The position numbers and the translations under genes are program-made. Positions 29,847 to 39,440 of a DNA stretch of 64,000 nucleotides are shown one piece after another (positions within the stretch are counted from its first letter, which is position 1; each line of letters begins with the position of its first letter). Source of the DNA: Dehalococcoidia bacterium (lineage in GTDB: Bacteria > Chloroflexota > Dehalococcoidia > GIF9 > AB-539-J10); the NCBI GenBank assembly GCA_030610855.1, contig JAUWQY010000005.1:1-64000 (forward strand), read 5' to 3'. A model generated the notes under the pieces. The model searched no databases. It worked only from the letters and a program-made list of their open reading frames with translations, and was not told the DNA's origin.

Positions 29847-30503
29847 ATGAAGATATTCTTAGATACCGCCAACATTGAGCAAATCCGCCATGGTGTGAGA
29901 CTGGGGGTGGTTACAGGAGTGACTACCAATCCCACCATTCTATCGAGAGAAGGCAAGGTTGATCACCAGAAGCGTGTCAAAGAGATCTGCTCCATTGTCC
30001 CTGGCCCGGTGTCTACCGAAGTATTGAGCCAGGATAGCAAGGGAATGGTAGCAGAAGCCAGAGAGATAGCTAGATGGGCGGAGAACATCGTGGTCAAGAT
30101 ACCTGCTAGCCTTGAAGGGGTGGAAGCTACGTCGGTGTTGGCAGGTGAAAACATAAAGGTGAATTTCACTTTGTGCTTCACCTTGAACCAGGCTGTGCTG
30201 GGAGCAGCAGCAGGAGCCGCCTTCATAAGCCCGTTTGTAGGCAGATTAGATGACATCGGCGAAGACGGTATGGAGGTGGTGGCTGATATTGTGGAATATC
30301 TAGACTACTACCGATTGCCCGCTCAAGTCATCGCCGCCAGTATCAGACATTCTCAACATTGCTTAATGGCAGCCAGGGTTGGTGCACATATTGCCACAGT
30401 GCCCTATGAGGTGTTACTGGGGATGATGCGACACCCTCTGACGGATAGCGGCATTAGGCGCTTCCAGGACGACTGGAAGAGGATGATGGCGACAGAGGGA
30501 TGA
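29847..30503 (+). CDS. Transaldolase / fructose-6-phosphate aldolase family (TalC type)
   Basis: MKIFLDTANIEQIRHGVRLGVVTGVTTNPTILSREG; start trimmed from the track ORF. Confidence 0.95.
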   Translation: MKIFLDTANIEQIRHGVRLGVVTGVTTNPTILSREGKVDHQKRVKEICSIVPGPVSTEVLSQDSKGMVAEAREIARWAENIVVKIPASLEGVEATSVLAGENIKVNFTLCFTLNQAVLGAAAGAAFISPFVGRLDDIGEDGMEVVADIVEYLDYYRLPAQVIAASIRHSQHCLMAARVGAHIATVPYEVLLGMMRHPLTDSGIRRFQDDWKRMMATEG

Positions 30504-30571
30504 TTGCAGGAACTCCGCAAACGACAGATGCGGACAATACGAAAAGCGAAGGTATATAGAAAGAGGTTACT

Positions 30572-31837
30572 ATGTCAAGCATGGCAGAACTAGAAGGCAA
30601 GAATCGGGATGAACTGGAGGCGATAGCTAGGGAGTCTGGCATCATTGGCTACTCTGCTCTGAAGAAGGCCGAGCTTGTCCAGCGTATCCTGCAAGCGGAA
30701 GCTCAGGAGCAGGGAAATGTGTTCATAACAGGCATCCTGGAGATTATCAGCGAGGGCTACGGATTCCTACGACAGGAAACTTTCCGGCGGGGTGCTAATG
30801 ATGTCTACGTGTCGAATTCCCAGATCCGCCGTTTCAACCTGAGAGACGGCGATGCTGTGTTTGGCCAGGCTCGGCCGCCCAAAGAAGGCGAGAAATACTA
30901 CGGCTTACTTCGAGTGGAGAGCATCAACGGGCTTGACCCTGAACTGGGAAGAACGCGCCGCAATTTCGCTTCGTTAACGCCCATCTTCCCTAACAAACTG
31001 ATTAACCTGGAAACAACATCAAATGATTTATCTACGCGTCTGATTAACCTGGTGACGCCTATAGGCCGAGGGCAAAGAGGGCTTATTGTATCACCGCCCA
31101 AGGCAGGCAAGACTGTGCTTCTTCAGACAATTGCTAATGCCATATCTACCAACTACGATGATATTCACCTTATGGTCTGCCTGATTGGAGAAAGGCCGGA
31201 AGAGGTCACTGATATGAAGAGATCAGTTAAGGCGGAGGTTGTCGCTGCCACATTCGATGAGCCGGTGGAGAGCCAGACTCGAGTAGCAGAACTGGCATTA
31301 GAGAGAGCCAAGAGGCTGCTAGAAATGGGCAAGGATGTGGTCATACTACTTGATGGCATTACCAGGCTGACAAGAGCCTATAACCTAGCCTTGCCCCCCA
31401 GCGGGCGCACTTTATCCGGTGGTCTAGATTCAACTGCCTTGCATCCGCCGAAGCGCTTCTTCGGCACTGCCCGCAACACCGAGGAGGGCGGGAGCATAAC
31501 TATCATTGCTACTTGCCTTGTAGATACCGGCAGCCGGATGGACGAGCTCATATATGAAGAGTTCAAGGGAACAGGCAACATGGAGCTGCACCTGGATAGA
31601 AAACTGGCTGAGAGGAGAATCTTCCCGGCTATAAACATTATGCCTAGCAGCACAAGGAGGGAGGAGCTTTTGCTGGATGAAAACACCTTGAAACAAGTAT
31701 GGCTGCTTAGGCGGGTAATCGGTATGATAGATAGCGATTCCCATAACCACGGCGAAGCCACACAAAGGATACTGGAACGGTTAGCCAAGACGAAGAACAA
31801 CGCTGAATTCTTGGCCACTCTGTCGAAAGATATCTAG
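30572..31837 (+). CDS. rho: Transcription termination factor Rho
   Basis: GYGFLR RNA-binding, PPKAGKTVLLQTIANAI Walker A, VILLDGITRLTRAYN. Confidence 0.98.
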   Translation: MSSMAELEGKNRDELEAIARESGIIGYSALKKAELVQRILQAEAQEQGNVFITGILEIISEGYGFLRQETFRRGANDVYVSNSQIRRFNLRDGDAVFGQARPPKEGEKYYGLLRVESINGLDPELGRTRRNFASLTPIFPNKLINLETTSNDLSTRLINLVTPIGRGQRGLIVSPPKAGKTVLLQTIANAISTNYDDIHLMVCLIGERPEEVTDMKRSVKAEVVAATFDEPVESQTRVAELALERAKRLLEMGKDVVILLDGITRLTRAYNLALPPSGRTLSGGLDSTALHPPKRFFGTARNTEEGGSITIIATCLVDTGSRMDELIYEEFKGTGNMELHLDRKLAERRIFPAINIMPSSTRREELLLDENTLKQVWLLRRVIGMIDSDSHNHGEATQRILERLAKTKNNAEFLATLSKDI

Positions 31838-31860
31838 GGAGTATTCTTGTCCTGGGTGCG

Positions 31861-32049
31861 ATGCCGAAAGAAGTGACCAAGCGAAGCAACCCCAGTTGGA
31901 TAGACAGATTCAGACTGAGGATAAGAAGAACCCTCGGCATGACTGTTTTTCTCTGTGACAGTTGTAAATGGAACTGGAGGACGGCTTGTCATCGCCCTGA
32001 GCGCCCTAACGCCACATGGTGTCCTGATTACACGAAGAAGGGGAGATAG
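31861..32049 (+). CDS. Small Cys-rich protein, candidate zinc-ribbon
   Basis: 62 aa MPKEVTKRSNPSWIDRFRLRIRRTLGMTVFLCDSCKWNWRTACHRPERPNATWCPDYTKKGR; CxxC, C and C pattern; directly after rho. Confidence 0.5.
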   Translation: MPKEVTKRSNPSWIDRFRLRIRRTLGMTVFLCDSCKWNWRTACHRPERPNATWCPDYTKKGR

Positions 32050-32344
32050 CCGGATTCCTGGTTGATGCGGGCGGATGCCGGGTCGGACCTCTTCGCTGTA
32101 ACCATATTGAAGAAACACAGAATCCTGCCAGCACTTGTGATGGGGACTACCTGTTGCGTAGGAGGGAGATTTGGGGAGGTGACGTGGCGAACCAAAACAA
32201 GTGTGAGTTAGAGCGATGATGGTGTCGAGAGAGTTACCGGGCTGGGGGACGAAGTGTGGAGTAACGAAACCAGGATAGTGCAGCATTTTTGAGCGGTCGG
32301 CGTTGATAAAACAAGAAGAACCGCGAACATGCGAACCGGATGCC

Positions 32345-32372
32345 TTGACATTTCGGACGGGCAATGTATAAT
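32345..32372 (+). promoter_or_regulatory. Sigma70 promoter upstream of the Rnf operon
   Basis: TTGACA - 16 nt - TATAAT. Confidence 0.7.
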
Positions 32373-32749
32373 CATGCGTGCACGTGGAGACCACGGGAAA
32401 ATCAGATCGCTACATCAATGTGGCCAGCTCTGAACCAGAATCCACTTCGTGTGAACAACTGTCTCACCGGCAAAGTATGAGCTTCCTGATTACGGCGACG
32501 GTCGCTTATCTCGTTTGTCCCATTATCACTGATGGCAGCGATGCTGCCCCCTTGTGGATCACCCCCGAACTTGCCGATGGGGCTGTGTTGGCCGTGGCGA
32601 TCGGTGCCTTGCTCAGGAGCCAGTACATTGGCAAAGCAGGGTAGACGAGATGATGGCGCCGATCGGTTGGCATAAGATAGCTGCAGATACTGACAGGATA
32701 GCACACCGCTCCTCCAGATTAGCCAGACATCTGAGTGAAGGGTAGTTAG

Positions 32750-34087
32750 ATGAACGAGTCAGGCGTTAGACTCAAGAAGAAGAGCTCCCCGTATGGGGTG
32801 AAAGTGCCTGAGCGCAAGCTTACTGCACAAAGACCGATTGAACGCGCACCATTGCCGGAAAGAGCAATCATCTCACTACATCAGAATATAGGGGCAGCGA
32901 GTCAAGCCCTCGTCAGAAGAGGAGACAGAGTGCTGACTGGTCAGAAGATAGGCGATTCAGATAAGCTCATTAGCGCCCCCATCCACGCCACGATATCCGG
33001 AGAAATCGCTGGTACCACTATGGTAATCAATCCTGCAACGGCGCGGCCGGTAGAAGCTTTAGTGGTGGCCTCTGATGGAGCCGATGAATGGGTACAATTG
33101 GAACCAGTTGAGAACCCTGAAGCGCTTTCGCCAAAAGAGATTCTCGACAGGATAAGAGAGGCCGGTTTAGTTGGATTGGGAGGAGCCGCCTTTCCCTCGC
33201 ATATTAAGCTAGCTCCACCCGGAGATGCCAGGATAGATACCATCATTCTAAACGGTTGTGAGTGTGAACCCTATGCCACCTCAGACCACAGGGTGATGCT
33301 GGAGTGCGGGGAGAAGGTGCTCTCTGGACTAAATATCATAAGGAAACTGCTCTCTCCCGAGACTACCTATATCGCTATCGAGGACAACAAGGAAGATGCC
33401 ATAGAGCACATGGAAGACTTGATAGTAGCTATGGGGTTCAAGGAGGATATCAAAATAGTTCCTTTAGAATCAAAATATCCCATGGGCGCCGAAAGGATCC
33501 TGACCAAACTGCTACTGGGCAGAGAAGTTCCTATCGCTGGACTGCCTCTGAACGTGGGTGTAGTAGTCCACAATGTGAGTACTACCAAGGCAATCCATGA
33601 AGCCGTTGTCGAGGGCAAGCCCCTTGTTGAGAGGGTCATAACGGTCACCGGTGCCGTTAACAGTCCGAAGAATCTTCTGGTGAGGTTTGGCACCCCGCTA
33701 GGAAGCCTCATCGAGTACTGTGGCGGAATTGTGGGCAAAGCGAACAAGGTTATCCTTGGCGGACCGATGATGGGCTTCGCTCAGTTTGACCTTGGTTTCC
33801 CTACAATGAAGGGAACGAATAGTGTGGTCGTCAAGGAAGATACGATAGTAACGGAGCAGTGCTGCATAAGGTGCGGGCGGTGCATAGAGATTTGTCCCAT
33901 GCATCTCATGCCTACCTTGCTGGCGAAATATGCCAAGGCTGGTAGATACGATCAGTGCAAAGCGGCTTATGTTGATAACTGCTTCGAGTGTGGGGTTTGT
34001 GCTTATGTCTGCCCGGCTAAAATACCGATAGTGCAGTATATAGAAATGGCAAAGAGAGAACTGGCTAAGAGGGCAGCCAAGAAATGA
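32750..34087 (+). CDS. rnfC: Rnf electron transport complex subunit C
   Basis: GLGGAAFPSHIKL, NGCECEPYATSDHRVMLE, CIRCGRCIEICPMHLMP and CFECGVCAYVCPAKIPIVQYI. Confidence 0.95.
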   Translation: MNESGVRLKKKSSPYGVKVPERKLTAQRPIERAPLPERAIISLHQNIGAASQALVRRGDRVLTGQKIGDSDKLISAPIHATISGEIAGTTMVINPATARPVEALVVASDGADEWVQLEPVENPEALSPKEILDRIREAGLVGLGGAAFPSHIKLAPPGDARIDTIILNGCECEPYATSDHRVMLECGEKVLSGLNIIRKLLSPETTYIAIEDNKEDAIEHMEDLIVAMGFKEDIKIVPLESKYPMGAERILTKLLLGREVPIAGLPLNVGVVVHNVSTTKAIHEAVVEGKPLVERVITVTGAVNSPKNLLVRFGTPLGSLIEYCGGIVGKANKVILGGPMMGFAQFDLGFPTMKGTNSVVVKEDTIVTEQCCIRCGRCIEICPMHLMPTLLAKYAKAGRYDQCKAAYVDNCFECGVCAYVCPAKIPIVQYIEMAKRELAKRAAKK

Positions 34088-35037
34088 CTCCTGTGAAGAA
34101 GTTCCTGATCTCACCGAGCCCGCATCTGTGGAAGGGGCCCTCGGTGAGCAAGATAATGTACCTCGTGGTGCTTGCCCTCATGTTTCCCTCTGGAGCCGCA
34201 GTGTACTTCTTCGGTTATCGTGCCCTTTCTGTACTGGGCGTGAGCGTGGGAGCAGCCCTGCTCACCGAGTACGTATGCAGGAGAATGAGAGGTCATACCT
34301 TCGTAATGGACGGGAGTGCCTTGGTCACGGGGATTCTCTTCGGCTTAATCCTGCCGCCAACTATACCTTTGTGGACGGTGGCTGTTGGCGCCATATTCGC
34401 TATCGCCATTGTCAAGGAGGCCTTTGGCGGTCTGGGACACAACATATTCAATCCTGCTTTGGGAGCCAGGGCCTTTATGTCAGTTAGCTTCTCTCTGCCG
34501 ATGACGACTTGGGTAGAGCCAACAGGCTTCGGTGTTGACGCGGTGACCTCAGCCACGCCACTGAGCGGATTGTCTGGGTGGCAGCAGTTTGACCCCGCTG
34601 CTTATCAGGCAATGTTTCTGGGTAACACCGCCGGCTCCCTGGGGGAGACCTCAGCCCTCGCCATCCTTATAGGCGGTGGTTTACTACTAGGGCTTCGCGT
34701 AATGAACTGGAGGATTCCGGTGATTTATGTCGGAGTGGTCTCCCTGCTAGCTCTTGCCTTCGGCCAAGACCCTCTCTTTCATATCCTGGCCGGCGGACTC
34801 ATGCTTGGTGCCTTCTTTATGGCAACCGACTATGTAACGTCCCCCCTTACCAACCGGGGGAAGATGATATCGGGCGTTTTTCTCGGAGCACTAACCATGT
34901 TGATAAGGCATTTTGGTGGTATGCCTGAGGGGGTCTGCTACTCCATCCTTTGCATGAACGCCATTACCCCCCTTATTGATCGATATACTAAGGAAAGGCC
35001 ATACGGGCTAGTAGAGAGGGCAAGAAGTGCCGGCTAA
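34084..35037 (+). CDS. rnfD: Rnf complex subunit D
   Basis: Hydrophobic; FNPALGARAFM, VDAVTSATPLSG flavinylation-type motif, FMATDYVTSPLTNRGKMI. Confidence 0.95.
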   Translation: MTPVKKFLISPSPHLWKGPSVSKIMYLVVLALMFPSGAAVYFFGYRALSVLGVSVGAALLTEYVCRRMRGHTFVMDGSALVTGILFGLILPPTIPLWTVAVGAIFAIAIVKEAFGGLGHNIFNPALGARAFMSVSFSLPMTTWVEPTGFGVDAVTSATPLSGLSGWQQFDPAAYQAMFLGNTAGSLGETSALAILIGGGLLLGLRVMNWRIPVIYVGVVSLLALAFGQDPLFHILAGGLMLGAFFMATDYVTSPLTNRGKMISGVFLGALTMLIRHFGGMPEGVCYSILCMNAITPLIDRYTKERPYGLVERARSAG

Positions 35038-35575
35038 AGATGTTTTTGGAAGAGCTTTCCCGGTAATCCTGCTCACGGCAGTCGTGGCTATCTGTGTTAG
35101 TTTGCTTACCTACGTAGGCAGCATTACCCTGCCCAGAATTGAAGCACTCGAAGTGCAGAAGATACAGGGTATGCTCTCCGGAATGTTTCCCGATATGAGC
35201 CGATACACTTTTGAGGATGAGATATACGCGATATACTCTGACGAGGTTAGGATTGGCTATGCTTTTGTTGCTGTAGGTAAAGGGTATGGGGGTGCTATCA
35301 ACATCCTGGTTGGGCTTGAGGACGAGGCGACAATAAAAGGTATAACCGTAATCTCTCATACCGAGACACCGGGGCTAGGCAGCAGGATAACCGAGGATCT
35401 CTTCACCGGCCAATTCGTTCGCCTGAGCGTTGATGATGCGGCATTAAGGCGCGATGGCGGGCAGATAGATGCGATCACCGGGGCAACGATAAGCTCCAGG
35501 GCAGTTGCCGACGCTGTGAGAATCACAGCCATGGAGAAGGTTAAGGTGCTGGAGGACAGCGAGGAAGGAGGGTGA
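35027..35575 (+). CDS. rnfG: Rnf complex subunit G
   Basis: SHTETPGLGSRITEDLFTGQF and IDAITGATISSRAVADAVR (S/TGAT FMN-attachment motif). Confidence 0.95.
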   Translation: MPAKDVFGRAFPVILLTAVVAICVSLLTYVGSITLPRIEALEVQKIQGMLSGMFPDMSRYTFEDEIYAIYSDEVRIGYAFVAVGKGYGGAINILVGLEDEATIKGITVISHTETPGLGSRITEDLFTGQFVRLSVDDAALRRDGGQIDAITGATISSRAVADAVRITAMEKVKVLEDSEEGG

Positions 35576-36189
35576 AGGTGGGTAAATTCGCACAGGAGTT
35601 TGCCAAGGGGTTAATCATCACCAACCCCGTTCTTGTCCTTCTGCTTGGGTTATGTCCAGCTCTGGCCGTTAGTACCTCTATTGACAATGCGCTGGGCATG
35701 ACCCTGGCCGTTCTCATTGTCCTTCTAGGATCGAATATCATAATCGCTGCCATGAGGAATTTCGTGCCGAGCATAACCAGGATTCCCATATTCATCGTCA
35801 TAATCGCCACCCTGGTTACCGTGGTGAATCTTCTGTTCCATGCCTATCTCCCGGACCTGCACGAAACGCTAGGCATATATCTCCCCTTGGTGGTGGTAAA
35901 CTGCATAGTCCTCGGCAGGGCTGAAGCCTTTGCCTCCAAGAATCCCGTAGTTCGCTCCATTGCTGATGCTCTAGGGATGACCGTCGGCTTTATGCTAGCC
36001 TTGCTCATGATATCACTCATAAGGCAGATGCTAGGGACTGGAGAGATGTCAGTATTCGGTGTCCATTTCTTCTCCTTGCCTGTCCTGAGCAGCCGCCCTG
36101 TAGCAATATTCATACTTCCGCCCGGGGGATTTCTGGTCATCGGGCTGTTGCTGGGACTGTTCAAATGGACGGGGGTGCTCAAGAGATGA
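35572..36189 (+). CDS. rnfE: Rnf complex subunit E
   Basis: EFAKGLIITNPVLVLLLGLCPALAVSTSIDNALGM; YLPLVVVNCIVLGRAEAFA. Confidence 0.95.
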   Translation: MKVGKFAQEFAKGLIITNPVLVLLLGLCPALAVSTSIDNALGMTLAVLIVLLGSNIIIAAMRNFVPSITRIPIFIVIIATLVTVVNLLFHAYLPDLHETLGIYLPLVVVNCIVLGRAEAFASKNPVVRSIADALGMTVGFMLALLMISLIRQMLGTGEMSVFGVHFFSLPVLSSRPVAIFILPPGGFLVIGLLLGLFKWTGVLKR

Positions 36190-36761
36190 ACGAACTCATT
36201 GTCATATTCCTCAGCATGGCCCTCATCAATAACTTCATCCTGGTGAGGTATTTGGGCCTTTGTCCCTTCTTAGGTGTCTCTAAGGAACTGGGGCCCGCTG
36301 TCAGTATGGGAATAGCTGTCACCTTTGTCATGATTATTGCCTCACTCGCCACCTGGCTAATCAACCACTACATCCTTATTCCTTTTGATATTCAGTATAT
36401 GTATATCATAGTATTCATATTGGTAATAGCCTCACTGGTCCAGGTTATAGAGCTATTCATAAAGAAGACGAATATTGCGCTTTACTCTGCCTTCGGCATA
36501 TACCTCCCGCTCATTACAACTAACTGCGCTGTGCTTGGTGTTACCATTATCAACATGATGGGGAGCTATACGCTCCTGGAGAGCCTGGTTGCAGCTCTCG
36601 GCGGTGGCCTCGGCTTTACCCTCGTTCTGGCTATTATGGCAGGCATACGAGAGAAACTGGAACTAGCTGATACTCCCAGGGCGATGAAGGGGGCACCTAT
36701 AGCCTTGATCACGGCAACTCTTCTCGGTCTTGCCTTCTTTGGATTTGTCGGGATCGTGTAA
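36186..36761 (+). CDS. rnfA: Rnf complex subunit A
   Basis: MNELIVIFLSMALINNFILVRYLGLCPFLGVSKE; GIYLPLITTNCAVLGV; start trimmed. Confidence 0.95.
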   Translation: MNELIVIFLSMALINNFILVRYLGLCPFLGVSKELGPAVSMGIAVTFVMIIASLATWLINHYILIPFDIQYMYIIVFILVIASLVQVIELFIKKTNIALYSAFGIYLPLITTNCAVLGVTIINMMGSYTLLESLVAALGGGLGFTLVLAIMAGIREKLELADTPRAMKGAPIALITATLLGLAFFGFVGIV

Positions 36762-36795
36762 TGTACAATACAGTATCTGGAGGGTTCTGAATACG

Positions 36796-37632
36796 ATGAC
36801 TCACATCGGTGCCCTTGTTGGCATAGGGCTAGGCTGCGGGCTGTTGATATACCTTGTCTTTGTTAAGGTTCCACAAAAGGTGAAGGGGCTGGAAAAAACA
36901 GAGGAGCTAAACGCTATTCTGCCCGGCGTAAACTGCGGTGCCTGTGGTTATCCCGGTTGTTTTGCCTATGCTCAGGCGCTGTCACAGGAGCCCGGTTTGG
37001 TGACTAAAGCACCATGCTCTATGACGCTAAACGATCCCGAGAGACTGGAGCAACTAGAAAAGGCTCTGGGCATAACCCTAGATGCGTCGGAGCTGGGCAA
37101 AAAGGCTGTCATCCACTGTAGTGGTAACTCTGAGATTATATGTGATTACTCCGGGGCTATGACGTGCAAAGGTGCCGCCCAACTCCTCAGCGGATACAAG
37201 AAGTGCCCCTATGCCTGTCTGGGTCTCGGTGACTGTGTGAATGTGTGTCCGCAGGGGGCAGTGTCTATTGACCCCCAAAAGAATGTAGCTATCGTAGATC
37301 AAGAGAAGTGTACCGGGTGCGGGCTTTGTGTCGCTGGGTGTCCTCGGAACCTCATTGAACTGGCTCCGGCAGGGACAAAGATTGCCCGCCTCTGTAACTA
37401 CCAACCATTAAGGGATATTCCGGGCAGGGAAAAGTGCGATTTCGGCTGTATCCGTTGCCGGAAGTGCATCAAGGCTTGCGAATATGAGGCGATAGTGTGG
37501 AACAAAGAGAAAGCTATACCTGAAATCGTTCAAGAGAAATGCAGACTGTGCCATAAATGTATAGAGGCGTGTGAGCATGGTAGGCTGATTGCTTTGACCA
37601 AGTCAACGGAACAGGATCTGATTCCAGCGTAG
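36796..37632 (+). CDS. rnfB: Rnf complex subunit B (ferredoxin-like)
   Basis: NCGACGYPGCFAYAQAL and several CxxCxxC(x)nC(P) 4Fe-4S motifs; start trimmed to ATG 36796. Confidence 0.95.
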   Translation: MTHIGALVGIGLGCGLLIYLVFVKVPQKVKGLEKTEELNAILPGVNCGACGYPGCFAYAQALSQEPGLVTKAPCSMTLNDPERLEQLEKALGITLDASELGKKAVIHCSGNSEIICDYSGAMTCKGAAQLLSGYKKCPYACLGLGDCVNVCPQGAVSIDPQKNVAIVDQEKCTGCGLCVAGCPRNLIELAPAGTKIARLCNYQPLRDIPGREKCDFGCIRCRKCIKACEYEAIVWNKEKAIPEIVQEKCRLCHKCIEACEHGRLIALTKSTEQDLIPA

Positions 37633-37824
37633 TGACCGGCACCGGACCTTGATCCGTAACGGACTAGCAGGCAGTTACCACAAGGCAGCCAGCTTTCAAC
37701 TAGTATTCTTCTCATACGAGAAGCTATTTGGACGGTGGAGCATGAGTTCTCTAGTTACGGCGGCGGTTCTATTGGATTCGTCCCCTTAAGAACAACAAGT
37801 CATGTGCTATTGCGGCTAATTCTA

Positions 37825-37962
37825 TCGTGTTGCCGCCGCCGGTGAGGGTGCCCTGTATCGTTTGAGCTATTTCCTGGTGCTGGGCATGGCCGTTGGCTAT
37901 ACTTGCACCTGGCTCAACCTGCGGCCTCTGGATTTGCGGACGGGAAAGCAATCCCCCATCGC
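37825..37962 (+). pseudogene. Decayed partial copy of the 5' end of the downstream DUF58 gene
   Basis: AAAGEGALYRLSYFLVLGMAVGYTCTWLNLRPLDLRTGKQSP parallels AVATGEGVLHRLSYFLVLGLASSYVRARLSLWRLDMRVEKQSS of the intact gene. Confidence 0.8.
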
Positions 37963-38132
37963 CGATTGCTAGGACTTTCATAGTCGATCCCGATTGTACA
38001 ATCGCGCAGGGAGGACCAGAAGAGGCGGAACAATGCAACCTTTGCTTGTCTTCCGCGCTATACTATATGTATGTGCAGGAAGGCAACGCGATACGGATGA
38101 GGCTTCCTGAAGAACTGAGCTATTGTATGTAG

Positions 38133-39431
38133 ATGATAAGGACTGCGTTATCTCGTTTTCATGCCCAGGTGACACCCCGTGGAAGGGGAATGATGGTTTT
38201 GCTTGCCATCGTCGTCCTCCTTGCCGTCGCCACCGGTGAGGGCGTCCTGCACCGTCTGAGCTATTTCCTAGTGTTGGGTTTGGCGAGTAGCTATGTTAGG
38301 GCCCGGCTCAGCCTGTGGCGTCTGGATATGCGGGTGGAAAAGCAGTCCTCAGTCGGGCAAGTAGGCGGAATGCTGGAAGGGTCTATCTACGTGCGTAACA
38401 ACTCCCCGGTGCCGACCGGCTGGCTGGAGGTCCTGCAAATGAGCGATATGCCCGGTTATGTGTTCGGAGAAGTTACCCGACTCCCGGCCCGGGGGTGGGC
38501 CGAGTGGAGAACGCAGGGGTCTTGTTATGCCCGCGGTGTTTACACCATAGGCCCGCTGGTGGCAGGCGGCAGTGACCCATTGGGGCTATTTCGAGTGCAG
38601 ATAACCCGGGGAGATCCCGTCACAGTGGTAGTCTACCCGCCGACCGTGGAGTTACCCTATTTCCGCCTTCCGGCAGCGGATTTACTGGGGGAGGAAAGGG
38701 TACGGCATGGCTCGCAGACTCGCAGTTCTCAAGTAGGCACCGTCCGCGAATACGCCCATGGTGATAGCATAAGTCGAATCCACTGGCCCTCCACCGCCAA
38801 GTGTGGTCAGCTGATGTCCAAGGAGTTTGACTCCCCGGCAGGCAGCGACATTTGGGTTGTTCTGGACCTGGAGCGGAGGATTCACCAAAGCACGGATATG
38901 GAGAGAACAGACGAGTATGGTGTTGCCGTTGCCGCGTCCCTGGCTCGTCTTGCTCTGGCAGAGGAGCGCTTGGTGGGCCTGATAGCGTACGGCGACCAGG
39001 AATACCTACTGCCACTGGGGAGTGGCACCAGGCAGATGTCCAGAGTGCTGGAGATGCTGGCCTGGTCCAAGACTGAGGGTGATATCCCTCTCGCTGACGT
39101 GCTTTCCCAAAACACGATGAAACTCGACAGGTTCGCCTCCCTTCTTATCGTTACCTCATCTACCGCCACCGAGTGGGTGTCCGTACTCCAGAACCTGATG
39201 TACCGTGGTCTCAGCATTGCGGTAGTGCTGGTCGATCCGACCAGCTTCGGAGGAGACGAATCCTGTTATCAAGTAGTAATGAGGCTTTTGAGCGCTGGAA
39301 TTCCTGCGTACGTAGTGCAGCGGGGAGATGCCCTTCCCTCTGCACTGTCCCGACCGATGACCCTGCATGACGCTCCCTTCTTTGAGCAGTACACTGCTCC
39401 TGAGTTGACACCGGCCTCTTTGTTACACTAG
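38133..39431 (+). CDS. DUF58 domain protein
   Basis: Two N-terminal TM segments; VGTVREYAHGDSISRIHWPSTAKCGQLMSKEFD is the DUF58 signature. Confidence 0.92.
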   Translation: MIRTALSRFHAQVTPRGRGMMVLLAIVVLLAVATGEGVLHRLSYFLVLGLASSYVRARLSLWRLDMRVEKQSSVGQVGGMLEGSIYVRNNSPVPTGWLEVLQMSDMPGYVFGEVTRLPARGWAEWRTQGSCYARGVYTIGPLVAGGSDPLGLFRVQITRGDPVTVVVYPPTVELPYFRLPAADLLGEERVRHGSQTRSSQVGTVREYAHGDSISRIHWPSTAKCGQLMSKEFDSPAGSDIWVVLDLERRIHQSTDMERTDEYGVAVAASLARLALAEERLVGLIAYGDQEYLLPLGSGTRQMSRVLEMLAWSKTEGDIPLADVLSQNTMKLDRFASLLIVTSSTATEWVSVLQNLMYRGLSIAVVLVDPTSFGGDESCYQVVMRLLSAGIPAYVVQRGDALPSALSRPMTLHDAPFFEQYTAPELTPASLLH

Positions 39432-39440
39432 GGTGAAGAT

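Noticed and set aside
31834-32394. 186-aa minus-strand ORF across the rho-rnf intergenic region
   Set aside because: Composition (Pro/His/Ser-rich) and overlap with the small Cys-rich ORF and rnf promoter suggest a chance ORF.
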